NCBI GenBank assembly: GCA_035274225.1
Contig: DATEOK010000317.1
Location: 1-8,238 of the forward strand
Direction of reading: 5' to 3'
DNA length: 8,238 nt
DNA from: Dongia_A sp035274225
GTDB taxonomy: Bacteria > Pseudomonadota > Alphaproteobacteria > Dongiales > Dongiaceae
The position numbers were made by a program, and so were the translations under genes. Positions 1 through 5,953 of this stretch are shown piece after piece (positions within the stretch are counted from its first letter, which is position 1; each line of letters starts with the position of its first letter). The notes beneath the pieces are model-generated. The model made no database searches and had not been told where the DNA came from. It was given only the letters and a program-made list of their open reading frames with translations.

Positions 1-2
1 CG

Positions 3-551
3 CCGGCGCGGCGGTACCGCGAGCTGCTGCCCATCGTCTACAAGCGACTGGCAGAGGAATGGGGTGTGGCGGCGTCGTGGGAGGAATGCCAGGCCTACGG
101 CCGATCGGTCGGCAACTGGCCGGCCTTCCCGGATTCCGCGGAGGCGCTGCAGTATCTCAAGAAGCACTACAAGCTGGTGATCCTGTCCAACGTCGACAAT
201 GAGAGCTTTGCGCTCAGCAACAAGCGGCTGCAGGTGACATTCGACGCGATCCTGACCGCCGAGGACATCGGCTCATACAAGCCCGACGACCGGAACTTCC
301 GCTACATGGTGGAGAAGCTGGGCGGCATGGGGATCGGCAAGGAGCAGATCCTGCACACCGCCGAGAGCCTGTTCCACGATCACGAGCCGGCCAACCGCGC
401 CGGCCTCACGTCGTGCTGGATCTATCGTCGGCATGGCGACACCGGTTTCGGTGCGACCATGAAACCTTCGGTGACGCCGAAGTATCAGTTCCGCTTCACG
501 AGCATGATGGAGATGGCAAAGGCGCACCAGGCCGAGCTGGCGCAGCGTTAG
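3..551 (+). CDS. Type II haloacid-dehalogenase-like HAD hydrolase (5' partial)
   Basis: The reading frame is open from the window edge (first whole codon at base 3) to TAG at 549-551, giving 182 visible residues. It is therefore the C-terminal part of a longer gene, and the GTG at 66 is probably an internal valine codon, not the start. HAD motif II is the serine in ILSNVDN (about visible residue 62). Motif III is the lysine in SYKPDD (about 93). Motif IV lies in SLFHDHEPAN (about 126). The SLFHDH signature is typical of the L-2-haloacid-dehalogenase-like branch. The nucleophile aspartate of motif I is outside the window. Family members hydrolyse carbon-halogen or phosphoester bonds in the cytoplasm; the substrate here cannot be told. 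It is the only plus-strand gene and converges on the small minus-strand ORF, whose stop lies 12 bp away. The family call is firm; dehalogenase activity is not. Confidence 0.88.
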   Translation, partial: PARRYRELLPIVYKRLAEEWGVAASWEECQAYGRSVGNWPAFPDSAEALQYLKKHYKLVILSNVDNESFALSNKRLQVTFDAILTAEDIGSYKPDDRNFRYMVEKLGGMGIGKEQILHTAESLFHDHEPANRAGLTSCWIYRRHGDTGFGATMKPSVTPKYQFRFTSMMEMAKAHQAELAQR

Positions 552-563
552 CCTGTTGCGACG

Positions 564-803
564 TCAGCGCTCCGGCTTGCAGCGATCCGCAGATCCGGCC
601 TTTGCCGCCGGCACGGGCTGACGCGCGATCGGATCATCAGGTTGCTGCAACGATGCAGGATCGCCGGCATCAGCCATAGATGCGCAGGCTGGCCGCTCCG
701 CGACCTGAGCTGCGATTGCCGAATGATCCGTCGTGTCTTGCGGGTTGCCGTGCATGCCAAACAGCAGTGCGGCTAACGCCAAAGTCGGGTTGATGCCGTC
801 CAC
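564..803 (-). CDS. Small hypothetical protein, 79 aa
   Basis: I do not recognise this protein. The case for a gene is a GTG start at 803 preceded by AAGGGAG with 7 bp spacing, an uninterrupted frame to TGA at 564-566, and no competing gene on either strand. The N-terminus (MDGINPTLALAALLFGMHG) carries one short hydrophobic stretch at about residues 7-16, too short and uncharged in front to be a convincing signal peptide. The rest is rich in Ala, Pro, Asp and Gln and looks low in structure, with cysteines in PACAS and near the C-terminus. The frame stays open upstream to a GTG at 842, but that start has no ribosome-binding site. In GC-rich DNA a chance open frame of this length is common, so this could be spurious. 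Confidence 0.33.
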   Translation of the reverse strand: MDGINPTLALAALLFGMHGNPQDTTDHSAIAAQVAERPACASMADAGDPASLQQPDDPIARQPVPAAKAGSADRCKPER

Positions 804-810
804 GGCCACA

Positions 811-817
811 CTCCCTT
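811..817 (-). promoter_or_regulatory. Ribosome-binding site that sets the start of the small ORF
   Basis: On the minus strand this reads AAGGGAG, followed by 7 bases and then GTG at 803. It is the only good Shine-Dalgarno match in front of any start codon of this frame, so it favours the 79-residue form over the 92-residue one. Confidence 0.35.
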
Positions 818-842
818 GGTAATCGGTGGCCCCCCAACACAC

Positions 843-940
843 CCACTATGAGCTTATTCTGAGCCCCTGGCTACGCACATTTCGTCGCAGCAATTGCGCC
901 GTAATTATTGATAACATTCGATAACACACCTGCTTTTCGC
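843..940. other. AT-rich intergenic stretch with a 7-mer direct repeat
   Basis: This stretch follows the VOC gene on the minus strand and precedes the small ORF. It is clearly richer in A and T than its surroundings, most of all around 900-930. It contains GATAACA twice (910-916 and 920-926), a direct repeat with a 10-bp period, close to one helical turn. I find no stem-loop with a T-run that would end the VOC transcript and no convincing -35/-10 pair. It may hold a promoter or regulator site for the small ORF, but the sequence alone does not settle this. Confidence 0.3.
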
Positions 941-1366
941 CTAGCCCGGCAGCTTGATGCCGCCGTCCGGGAGGATCTCGAAACCGGGGTTCCACGCGAC
1001 CTCCCAGGCGAAGCCGTCGGGGTCCGCGAAATAGCCGGTACGCCCGCCCCAGGACGTCTCCGCCGCCAGTCTCAGGATGATGGCGCCGGCCTTCTCCGCG
1101 TCCTTGAGCGTCGCGTCGACCTCGTCCTTGCGACGCACGTTGTACGCGAGGCTGATGTTTGCAAAGCCACGGTCGGCTGCTTGCACGCCGGCATCGTCCG
1201 CCAACGCCTCGCGGCCCCACAACGCAAACACAAGTCCGCCGCACTGGAAGAACGCCACCTCGGCATTGCTTGCCGGCGACTCCGTCCAGCCAAGCCGCTT
1301 GTAGAAGCCGCGCGACGCATCGAGGTCCCGCACGCCCAGGGTGACGAGGCTCAGACGCTGTTCCAT
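941..1366 (-). CDS. VOC-family (glyoxalase/bleomycin-resistance fold) protein
   Basis: The product is 141 residues, about the length of a single-subunit VOC protein made of two beta-alpha-beta-beta-beta units. The N-terminal unit begins LSLVTLGVRDLDASRGFYKR (5-24). The C-terminal unit ends with GYFADPDGFAWEVAWNPG (111-128), a strong match to VOC proteins; E122 is the usual C-terminal metal-ligand position. The first-strand position that is often a histidine ligand seems to be a leucine or threonine (LVTLGV), so metal binding and lyase or dioxygenase activity are uncertain. The start is ATG at 1366, with GGGAGAG just upstream; the frame is open further to 1468, but that part overlaps the MarR gene and does not look like a VOC domain. 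It lies 29 bp behind the MarR gene and is very likely cotranscribed with it. The fold is confident; the function is unknown. Confidence 0.88.
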   Translation of the reverse strand: MEQRLSLVTLGVRDLDASRGFYKRLGWTESPASNAEVAFFQCGGLVFALWGREALADDAGVQAADRGFANISLAYNVRRKDEVDATLKDAEKAGAIILRLAAETSWGGRTGYFADPDGFAWEVAWNPGFEILPDGGIKLPG

Positions 1367-1395
1367 GCGCGCTCTCCCGTTCGCTCTTTGGGGCG

Positions 1396-1902
1396 CTACA
1401 CCGCCAGCATCGGGCAGGTCTCGTCCGGGCAGCTCGCGTCGTCGCACAGGCGGCAGCGGCGATCGCATTCGACCGTGCTGTGTTCCAGGCCGCGCAGCAC
1501 CTTGTTGGCAATGGCGGACAAGGTCGATCGTTCCCAGTCGTCGAGGCCGCGCAACGCCTGCGACAAGGCGTGCTGGCGGCCGACCAGCAGCGACTTGACC
1601 TGGCGCTTGCCGGCATCGGTCAGGCGCAGGGCGACGGAGCGGCGGTCGCTGCTGGTCTTGCGCTCGACCAGCTTGGCTTCGGCGAGGCGGTCGACCAGGC
1701 GCACGGTGCCGGGCTGCGACAGGCCCAGGATCTTGGACAGGCGGTCGACCGAGAGGCCGCTCTCCTGCCCGATCACGATCAGCGCGGAGCAGGCGCTCTC
1801 GTTGCCGTCGGCCAGGTCCTGCATCGCGTCCTTGAGATCGTCGGCCACGGCCAGGGCGAAGGCGCCGATGACGTTGAGGTCGCGCAGCTCGCTCGGCTTC
1901 AT
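1396..1902 (-). CDS. MarR-family transcriptional regulator with a cysteine-rich C-terminal tail
   Basis: This 168-residue protein has the MarR winged-helix layout. N-terminal helices come first, then a helix-turn-helix around residues 50-72 (LSVDRLSKILGLSQPGTVRL) and the wing with the family signature ERKTSSDRRSVALRLTDAGK (80-99). A long C-terminal helix follows. MarR proteins are usually dimeric repressors that leave palindromic operators when a ligand or oxidant binds. The last 23 residues hold five cysteines (146, 150, 153, 158, 163; spacing C-x3-C-x2-C-x4-C-x4-C), which suggests a metal site or thiol switch. The ATG overlaps the stop of the upstream arginase-like gene as ATGA, with GGAGG inside that gene, so translation is probably coupled. 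It is the likely regulator of its own operon through the palindrome at 2819-2833. Confidence 0.93.
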   Translation of the reverse strand: MKPSELRDLNVIGAFALAVADDLKDAMQDLADGNESACSALIVIGQESGLSVDRLSKILGLSQPGTVRLVDRLAEAKLVERKTSSDRRSVALRLTDAGKRQVKSLLVGRQHALSQALRGLDDWERSTLSAIANKVLRGLEHSTVECDRRCRLCDDASCPDETCPMLAV

Positions 1903-2777
1903 GGGTTGGCCTCCACCACGCTTTCGAGGAACCGGCCGAGCCGGCGGCCGCAGGCGCCGTCGGGGTCCTTCTCGGGGTTGTAGCAGGTGGTCACCACCCC
2001 CAGCAGGTTGGGCGAGCGCGCCAGAGGGCCGGCCACGGCATCCAGCTCATCCCAGGTCAGCCCGTCGCCGATCAAGGCATCGGTCGCGGGGAAGGCCGCC
2101 GGGTCGAGAGCATCGACATCAAGGAACAGCCAGAACGGCAGGTCCAGTGCCTCGAAATGCGCCCTGGCCTCCGCCCCCACCTTCGCCGCCCCGGCGCGGA
2201 TCGCCACGGTGTCGCGGTGGCGGAAACCGAAGTCCTCCGGCATTAGGGAGCCATGGCCCCGCGCCTGCAGCGTATCGCGAGCGGCCAGCAGATAGACGCC
2301 GTCCGGCGCCAGCGCGGGACCGCCGGCCGCTTCCAGCACCGCTGGATCACCATGGCCCAGCAGGGTGGCGAGCGGCACGTCCGCCGCCTCGCCGGAGGGC
2401 GAAGATTGTCCGTCATAGAGGTCGAGGTGGCCGTCGAGATAGGCGATGCCGAAAGCTCCGAGCTTGTCGCGGGTCGCCGCGGCAAGGCCGATCATCAAGG
2501 TGCAGCAGCCGCCAAGCACGACGGTCCGGTGCCCGGGCGTCAGCCATTCGGTGAAGGCGGTGCGGATCGTGGCGGTGGCCGCCACGACTTCGCGATGTCC
2601 GACCAGCCCGCTGCGCGGATCGCGCCGCTTGTCGTGCACCGGCGCGCTCAGGTCGCCATGATCGACTGCCACCATCCGCTGCAAGCGGCTGCGTTTGCGG
2701 AGTGCAGCGGGCGTCAACTCAGTGCCGCCCACGATCCCCGCGCTATCGATTGCCACACCCGTCAAAGCCCACGGCAT
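1899..2777 (-). CDS. Arginase/agmatinase-superfamily (ureohydrolase-like) protein
   Basis: The 292-residue product has the length and motif order of the ureohydrolase superfamily (arginase, agmatinase, formimidoylglutamase). These enzymes use two Mn ions to hydrolyse guanidino-type C-N bonds. Visible motifs are VVLGGCCT (86-93), AYLDGHLDLY (112-121) and FLDVDALDP (218-226), giving ligands D115, H117, D119, D220 and D222. The canonical first ligand, His of GG-D-H, is Cys92 here (GGCC). The arginase residue corresponding to His141 also appears to be alanine (A132, in SPSGEAAD). It is therefore not a classical arginase, and its substrate is open. I chose ATG 2777 because GAGGGGG lies 9 bp upstream and the family fold begins just after it. 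The longer frame to 2834 would run through the promoter. It is the first gene of the arginase-like/MarR/VOC operon. Confidence 0.87.
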   Translation of the reverse strand: MPWALTGVAIDSAGIVGGTELTPAALRKRSRLQRMVAVDHGDLSAPVHDKRRDPRSGLVGHREVVAATATIRTAFTEWLTPGHRTVVLGGCCTLMIGLAAATRDKLGAFGIAYLDGHLDLYDGQSSPSGEAADVPLATLLGHGDPAVLEAAGGPALAPDGVYLLAARDTLQARGHGSLMPEDFGFRHRDTVAIRAGAAKVGAEARAHFEALDLPFWLFLDVDALDPAAFPATDALIGDGLTWDELDAVAGPLARSPNLLGVVTTCYNPEKDPDGACGRRLGRFLESVVEANP

Positions 2778-2786
2778 CGACTGCTT

Positions 2787-2793
2787 CCCCCTC
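2787..2793 (-). promoter_or_regulatory. Ribosome-binding site of the arginase-like gene
   Basis: On the minus strand this reads GAGGGGG and lies 9 bases before ATG at 2777-2775. It decides the start against the upstream ATG at 2834, which would place the promoter elements and palindrome inside coding sequence. Confidence 0.65.
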
Positions 2794-2812
2794 AATCCGA
2801 CCGACCGAGGAC

Positions 2813-2841
2813 GGTATATGCATGCCGCATGCAATAGTCAA
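2813..2841 (-). promoter_or_regulatory. Sigma70-type promoter of the arginase-like/MarR/VOC operon
   Basis: Read on the minus strand, TTGACT (2841-2836, five of six consensus bases) is followed by a 17-bp spacer and TATACC (2818-2813, four of six). The spacing is optimal. Transcription would start near 2806, leaving about 30 nt of leader with the ribosome-binding site before ATG 2777. The surrounding stretch is strongly AT-rich in an otherwise GC-rich window, which adds weight. Prediction is by eye only. Confidence 0.6.
2819..2833. promoter_or_regulatory. Candidate MarR operator: perfect 15-bp palindrome
   Basis: TGCATGC-C-GCATGCA is a perfect inverted repeat with 7-bp arms around one central base. 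It fills 15 of the 17 bases between the predicted -35 and -10 boxes of the operon that encodes the MarR regulator. MarR-family repressors commonly bind palindromes of about this size overlapping their own promoters, so autorepression is the natural reading. The palindrome and its position are seen directly; the bound protein is inferred. Confidence 0.6.
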
Positions 2842-2849
2842 ATACGCAC

Positions 2850-2869
2850 AATTATACAGCCATATAATT
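2850..2869. repeat. AT-rich inverted repeat upstream of the -35 box
   Basis: AATTATA and TATAATT form perfect 7-bp arms around the 6-base spacer CAGCCA. The repeat lies 9-28 bases upstream of the predicted -35 box, in the 126-bp gap between the reductase stop and the arginase-like start. It could be an UP-element-like region, an activator or second repressor site, or simply AT-rich DNA. The stem is all A-T and no T-run follows, so it is not a convincing terminator for the reductase gene. Confidence 0.35.
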
Positions 2870-2903
2870 CATATATTCAGTTAGTTACAGGTCGCTCTTA
2901 AAG

Positions 2904-3770
2904 TTATGCGTGCGCCAGCAGATGGATCAAGCTGGAGGTATCCCAGCGCTTCCCGCCGCGCTGCTGGACCTGGGCATAGAACTGGTCCACCAGGGCGGTG
3001 ACGGGCAGCCGCGCACCGTTGCGCTTCGCTTCTTCGAGGCAGATGCCGAGATCCTTGCGCATCCAATCGACGGCGAAGCCGAAGTCGAATTTGTCCGCCA
3101 CCATGGTCAGGGCGCGGTTCTCCATCTGCCAGGATTGGGCGGCGCCCTTGGAGATCGTCTCGACCAACTTGGCGGGATCGAGGCCCGCCTTGACCGCGAA
3201 GTTCATCCCCTCCGCCAGCCCCTGCACCAGGCCGGCGATGCAGATCTGGTTGACCATCTTGGCCAGCTGCCCGCTGCCGACCGGGCCTAGCAGGACGCAG
3301 GCGCGGGCGTAGCAATCGATCACCGGCTTGGCGCGGTCGAAGTCGGCTTGGCCGCCGCCGACCATGACGGTCAGCTTGCCGTTCTCGGCACCCGCCTGCC
3401 CGCCCGAAACCGGCGCGTCGAGGAAGTGAATTCCCTGCTCTTTCGCGACCTCGCCAAGTTCCCGGGCGACGTTTGCGGAGGCGGTGGTGTGGTCGACGAA
3501 GATGGCGCCCTTGGCCATGCCGGCGAAGGCGCCCTGCTCCCCCAGGACGATGCTGCGCAGGTCATCATCGTTGCCGACGCAGGAGAACACGATGTCGGCG
3601 CCCTTGGCCGCCTCGGCCGGGGTGGCCGCCGCCTTGCCACCGTGGGTCTCGACCCATTTTTGGGACTTGGCCTGGGTGCGGTTGTAGACCGTGACCTCAT
3701 GGCCGCCCTTCTTCAGGTGGCCGGCCATCGGGAAGCCCATGACCCCCAGACCCAGGAACGAAACTTTCAT
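2904..3770 (-). CDS. NAD(P)-dependent beta-hydroxyacid dehydrogenase (3-hydroxyisobutyrate dehydrogenase / GLYR type)
   Basis: The 288-residue length is standard for the beta-hydroxyacid dehydrogenase family. An N-terminal Rossmann domain opens with FLGLGVMGFPMAGHL, with the dinucleotide motif GLGVMG at 7-12. The substrate-binding signature DAPVSGGQAGAENGKL sits at 118-133, and the catalytic lysine is K171 in GQLAKMVNQ, ahead of the all-helical C-terminal domain (MRKDLG at 237-242). Asn30-Arg31-Thr32 after the second strand suggests NADP(H), because arginine there commonly binds the 2'-phosphate. Such enzymes interconvert 3-hydroxyacids and semialdehydes, or reduce glyoxylate, succinic semialdehyde or tartronate semialdehyde; which applies here is not visible. 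The ATG at 3770 has AAGGGAGA upstream. The gene lies 15 bp behind the inositol-phosphatase-like gene, so the two are probably cotranscribed. Confidence 0.92.
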   Translation of the reverse strand: MKVSFLGLGVMGFPMAGHLKKGGHEVTVYNRTQAKSQKWVETHGGKAAATPAEAAKGADIVFSCVGNDDDLRSIVLGEQGAFAGMAKGAIFVDHTTASANVARELGEVAKEQGIHFLDAPVSGGQAGAENGKLTVMVGGGQADFDRAKPVIDCYARACVLLGPVGSGQLAKMVNQICIAGLVQGLAEGMNFAVKAGLDPAKLVETISKGAAQSWQMENRALTMVADKFDFGFAVDWMRKDLGICLEEAKRNGARLPVTALVDQFYAQVQQRGGKRWDTSSLIHLLAHA

Positions 3771-3785
3771 GGATGTCTCCCTTGA

Positions 3786-4604
3786 TCAGTGCGCCGGCTG
3801 TGCATTCAGCCGGTCGAGTATCTGCCGCCAGACCTGAGGGCTGCGCGCCGTCAGGACGCCTTCCTTGGTGAAGGGCTGGCTGGGGCGATAGGGCGAGCCG
3901 TCGCCGTGGCCGGCAACCCCGCCCGCCTCCGCCACCAGCAACGCGCCCGGCGCGTGGTCCCAAGGCCAGGCGCGGCCGAACAGGATGAAATCGAGCTCGC
4001 CGCGCGCCAGCCGGAGGTAGTCAAGGCCGGCACAGCGCAACGACTTGACCTGCTTCACCTGCTTGCGCAGCGCCTCTGCCCGCGGATGCAGGGACGGCGC
4101 GCTGAACTTGCCCACGCCGACCACGCCCGCCAGGGCGTCCGACGTCGGAGCGAGCTTAGGAATGCGCACGCCGTCGTAGGTGGCGCCGGCGCCATGCTCG
4201 GCGATGGCGGTGTGACCGGTCATCGGCAGGTGGATCCAGCTGGCGATCAGCTCGTCGCCACGGACCAGGGCGACCATGCTGACGAAATCAGCAATGCCCT
4301 CAGCGAAGTTGGCGGTCCCGTCCACCGGATCGACGATCCAGGCCACCTGGTCATGCAGCAGGCGCTCGACCAGCTTCGGGTCCTTGGCCGCGGCCTCCTC
4401 GCCGATCACGATCGAACCGGGCACCAGTTCCATCAGGCGCGGGGTCATCGCGGCCTCGGCGCGCTCGTCGGCGATGGTGACGATGTCGCCGGGGCCCTTT
4501 TCGCGCTGCTCGTGGGCAGCCAGCTTGCGGAAGCGCGGCTGGATCTCGGTCGCCGCCACTTCCGCGATCAGCGCGGCGACCTTGTTGACGTCGGGGGATT
4601 TCAT
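3786..4604 (-). CDS. Inositol-monophosphatase-family protein
   Basis: This 272-residue protein carries the Mg-dependent, Li-sensitive phosphatase motifs: TIAD (43-46), IGEE (67-70), the main signature WIVDPVDGTANF (89-100; D92 and D95 bind metal) and the second signature WDHAPGALLVAEAGG (215-229; D216). All expected metal ligands are present, so it should be active. Known family substrates include inositol phosphates, histidinol phosphate, fructose-1,6-bisphosphate and 3'-phosphoadenosine phosphates; the sequence does not choose between them, so I give no symbol. Its ATG overlaps the hflX stop as ATGA, which implies translational coupling. The reductase gene follows after 15 bp. The combination with hflX is a matter of shared transcription rather than an obvious shared pathway. 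Confidence 0.93.
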   Translation of the reverse strand: MKSPDVNKVAALIAEVAATEIQPRFRKLAAHEQREKGPGDIVTIADERAEAAMTPRLMELVPGSIVIGEEAAAKDPKLVERLLHDQVAWIVDPVDGTANFAEGIADFVSMVALVRGDELIASWIHLPMTGHTAIAEHGAGATYDGVRIPKLAPTSDALAGVVGVGKFSAPSLHPRAEALRKQVKQVKSLRCAGLDYLRLARGELDFILFGRAWPWDHAPGALLVAEAGGVAGHGDGSPYRPSQPFTKEGVLTARSPQVWRQILDRLNAQPAH

Positions 4605-5947
4605 GCTGGACGGCTCGTTTCGAAGCGGCGGCGGTCGTCGGCAGACAGGCGCACGGTCAGGCTCGCGCCCTCCTCGTCGTCGTGCCGCTCCAGAACCTCG
4701 CCATGCTGGTAAAGCCAGGCGATATCGCCACCGCGATCGTGGCCGAGGCGATAGGTCGCCACCTGCCGGTCGCGCGCCAGACGCTGCTCGATCTCCTGGA
4801 GCAGGCGGTCGCAGCCGGCGCCGGTCAGCGCCGAAACGGCAGCGACCTGGTGATCGCGGCGCGCCAGGTCGGCGATGCGCTCGGCATCTTCGGCCGGCAA
4901 GGCGTCGATCTTGTTCAGGACCTCGATCATGTCGTGCACGACGGTATGCTCGAGGCCGAGGCCTTCGAGCACCGCTTCGACGTCTGCCTTCTGGGCATCG
5001 GTCTCCGCATGCGCGATGTCCCGCACATGCAGGATGAGGTCTGCTTCCAGCACCTCTTCAAGTGTTGCGCGGAACGCTGCGACCAGCTCGGTCGGCAGGT
5101 CCGAGATGAATCCGACGGTGTCGCTGAGAATAATGTCGCGCCCGCCCGGCAGGCGCACGCGACGCATGGTGGGATCGAGGGTGGCGAACAGCAGGTCCTT
5201 CGCCATCACGTCCGCCTTGGTCAGGCGGTTGAACAAGGTCGACTTGCCGGCATTGGTGTAGCCGACCAGTGCCACCACCGGGAACGGCACGCGCTTGCGG
5301 GCGCGGCGATGCAGCGCCCGGGTGCGCTTCACATCCTCGAGGTCGCGCTTGATGCGCACGATGCGCTCGTCGATCAGGCGGCGGTCGATTTCGATCTGGG
5401 ATTCACCCGGACCGCCGATGAAGCCGAAGCCGCCGCGCTGCCGCTCCAGGTGGGTCCAGGATTTGACCAGGCGCGAGCGCTGATAGGACAAGGCTGCCAG
5501 CTCCACCTGCAGCTGGCCCTCCTTGGTGCGGGCGCGCTCGCCGAAGATCTCGAGGATGAGGCCGGTACGGTCGATGACCTTGGCCTTCCAGGCCTGCTCC
5601 AGGTTGCGCTGCTGTACCGGAGTAATGGCGGCATCGACCACCACCAGGGCGATGCCTTGCTCCTCGATCAGCTCCTTCAGCCGGTCGACCGCGCCCTGGC
5701 CGATCAAGGTCGCAGGACGCGGCTCCGATACACGCACGACCTCGGCCGCCGCGATCTCCAGGTCGATCGCGAGCGCAAGCCCACACGCCTCCTCCAGCCG
5801 CGAAGCCGCGCTGCGGTAGTGCAATCCTGCGGCCGACTTCGCGCGCCGGTGCAGATCCGGGTGGATCACCAGCGCGCGGTCGCCGTGCCGTAAGCCGTCG
5901 ATATCGACCCGCGCCTCGCGCCGGTCGACCGGGGTCACCTTATCCAA
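4601..5947 (-). CDS. hflX: GTPase HflX, ribosome-associated
   Basis: The 448-residue product matches HflX throughout. An N-terminal HflX domain (about 24-190) ends with the hallmark GGFGFIGGPGESQIEIDRR (172-190), and a helical linker follows. The GTPase domain has G1 GYTNAGKST (229-237), G2 in FATLDPT (254-260), G3 DTVGF (276-280), G4 NKID (345-348) and G5 SAL (372-374). HflX binds the 50S subunit and splits or rescues stalled ribosomes, notably in heat stress. An in-frame TGA lies just upstream, so the start must be TTG 5947 or GTG 5938; I chose TTG because GAGGA stands 6 bases before it. The gene is 41 bp behind hfq, the classic hfq-hflX order, and its stop overlaps the next start as ATGA. 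The C-terminal tail beyond the G domain (about 395-448) is charged. Confidence 0.97.
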   Translation of the reverse strand: MDKVTPVDRREARVDIDGLRHGDRALVIHPDLHRRAKSAAGLHYRSAASRLEEACGLALAIDLEIAAAEVVRVSEPRPATLIGQGAVDRLKELIEEQGIALVVVDAAITPVQQRNLEQAWKAKVIDRTGLILEIFGERARTKEGQLQVELAALSYQRSRLVKSWTHLERQRGGFGFIGGPGESQIEIDRRLIDERIVRIKRDLEDVKRTRALHRRARKRVPFPVVALVGYTNAGKSTLFNRLTKADVMAKDLLFATLDPTMRRVRLPGGRDIILSDTVGFISDLPTELVAAFRATLEEVLEADLILHVRDIAHAETDAQKADVEAVLEGLGLEHTVVHDMIEVLNKIDALPAEDAERIADLARRDHQVAAVSALTGAGCDRLLQEIEQRLARDRQVATYRLGHDRGGDIAWLYQHGEVLERHDDEEGASLTVRLSADDRRRFETSRPA

Positions 5948-5953
5948 GTGTCA

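Noticed and set aside
562..623. CGTCAGC / GCTGACG inverted repeat as a terminator between the convergent HAD gene and small ORF
   Set aside because: The arms are 48 bp apart with no T-run, and the repeat falls inside the possible small ORF; likely chance.
751..758. TGCATGCC as a second MarR operator
   Set aside because: It is only one half-site of the palindrome at 2819-2833, without the other arm, and sits inside the small ORF, so there is no support for binding.
1367..1468. VOC protein extension of 34 residues upstream
   Set aside because: The extension overlaps the MarR gene out of frame, is Arg/Pro-rich, and ATG 1366 has GGGAGAG in front.
908..2554. Plus-strand open frame of 548 codons antisense to the VOC, MarR and arginase-like genes
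   Set aside because: It is a GC-rich shadow frame: very Arg/Pro/Ser rich, matches no family I know, and lies over three well-supported minus-strand genes.
2778..2834. Longer N-terminus for the arginase-like protein (19 extra residues, ATG at 2834)
   Set aside because: It would run through the palindrome and the -10 box, has no good ribosome-binding site, and the family fold begins after ATG 2777, which has GAGGGGG upstream.
4682..5893. Plus-strand open frame of 403 codons opposite hflX
   Set aside because: hflX shows every GTPase motif in the other strand; the antisense translation is His/Gln/Arg-rich with no domain, a usual shadow of high-GC third positions.
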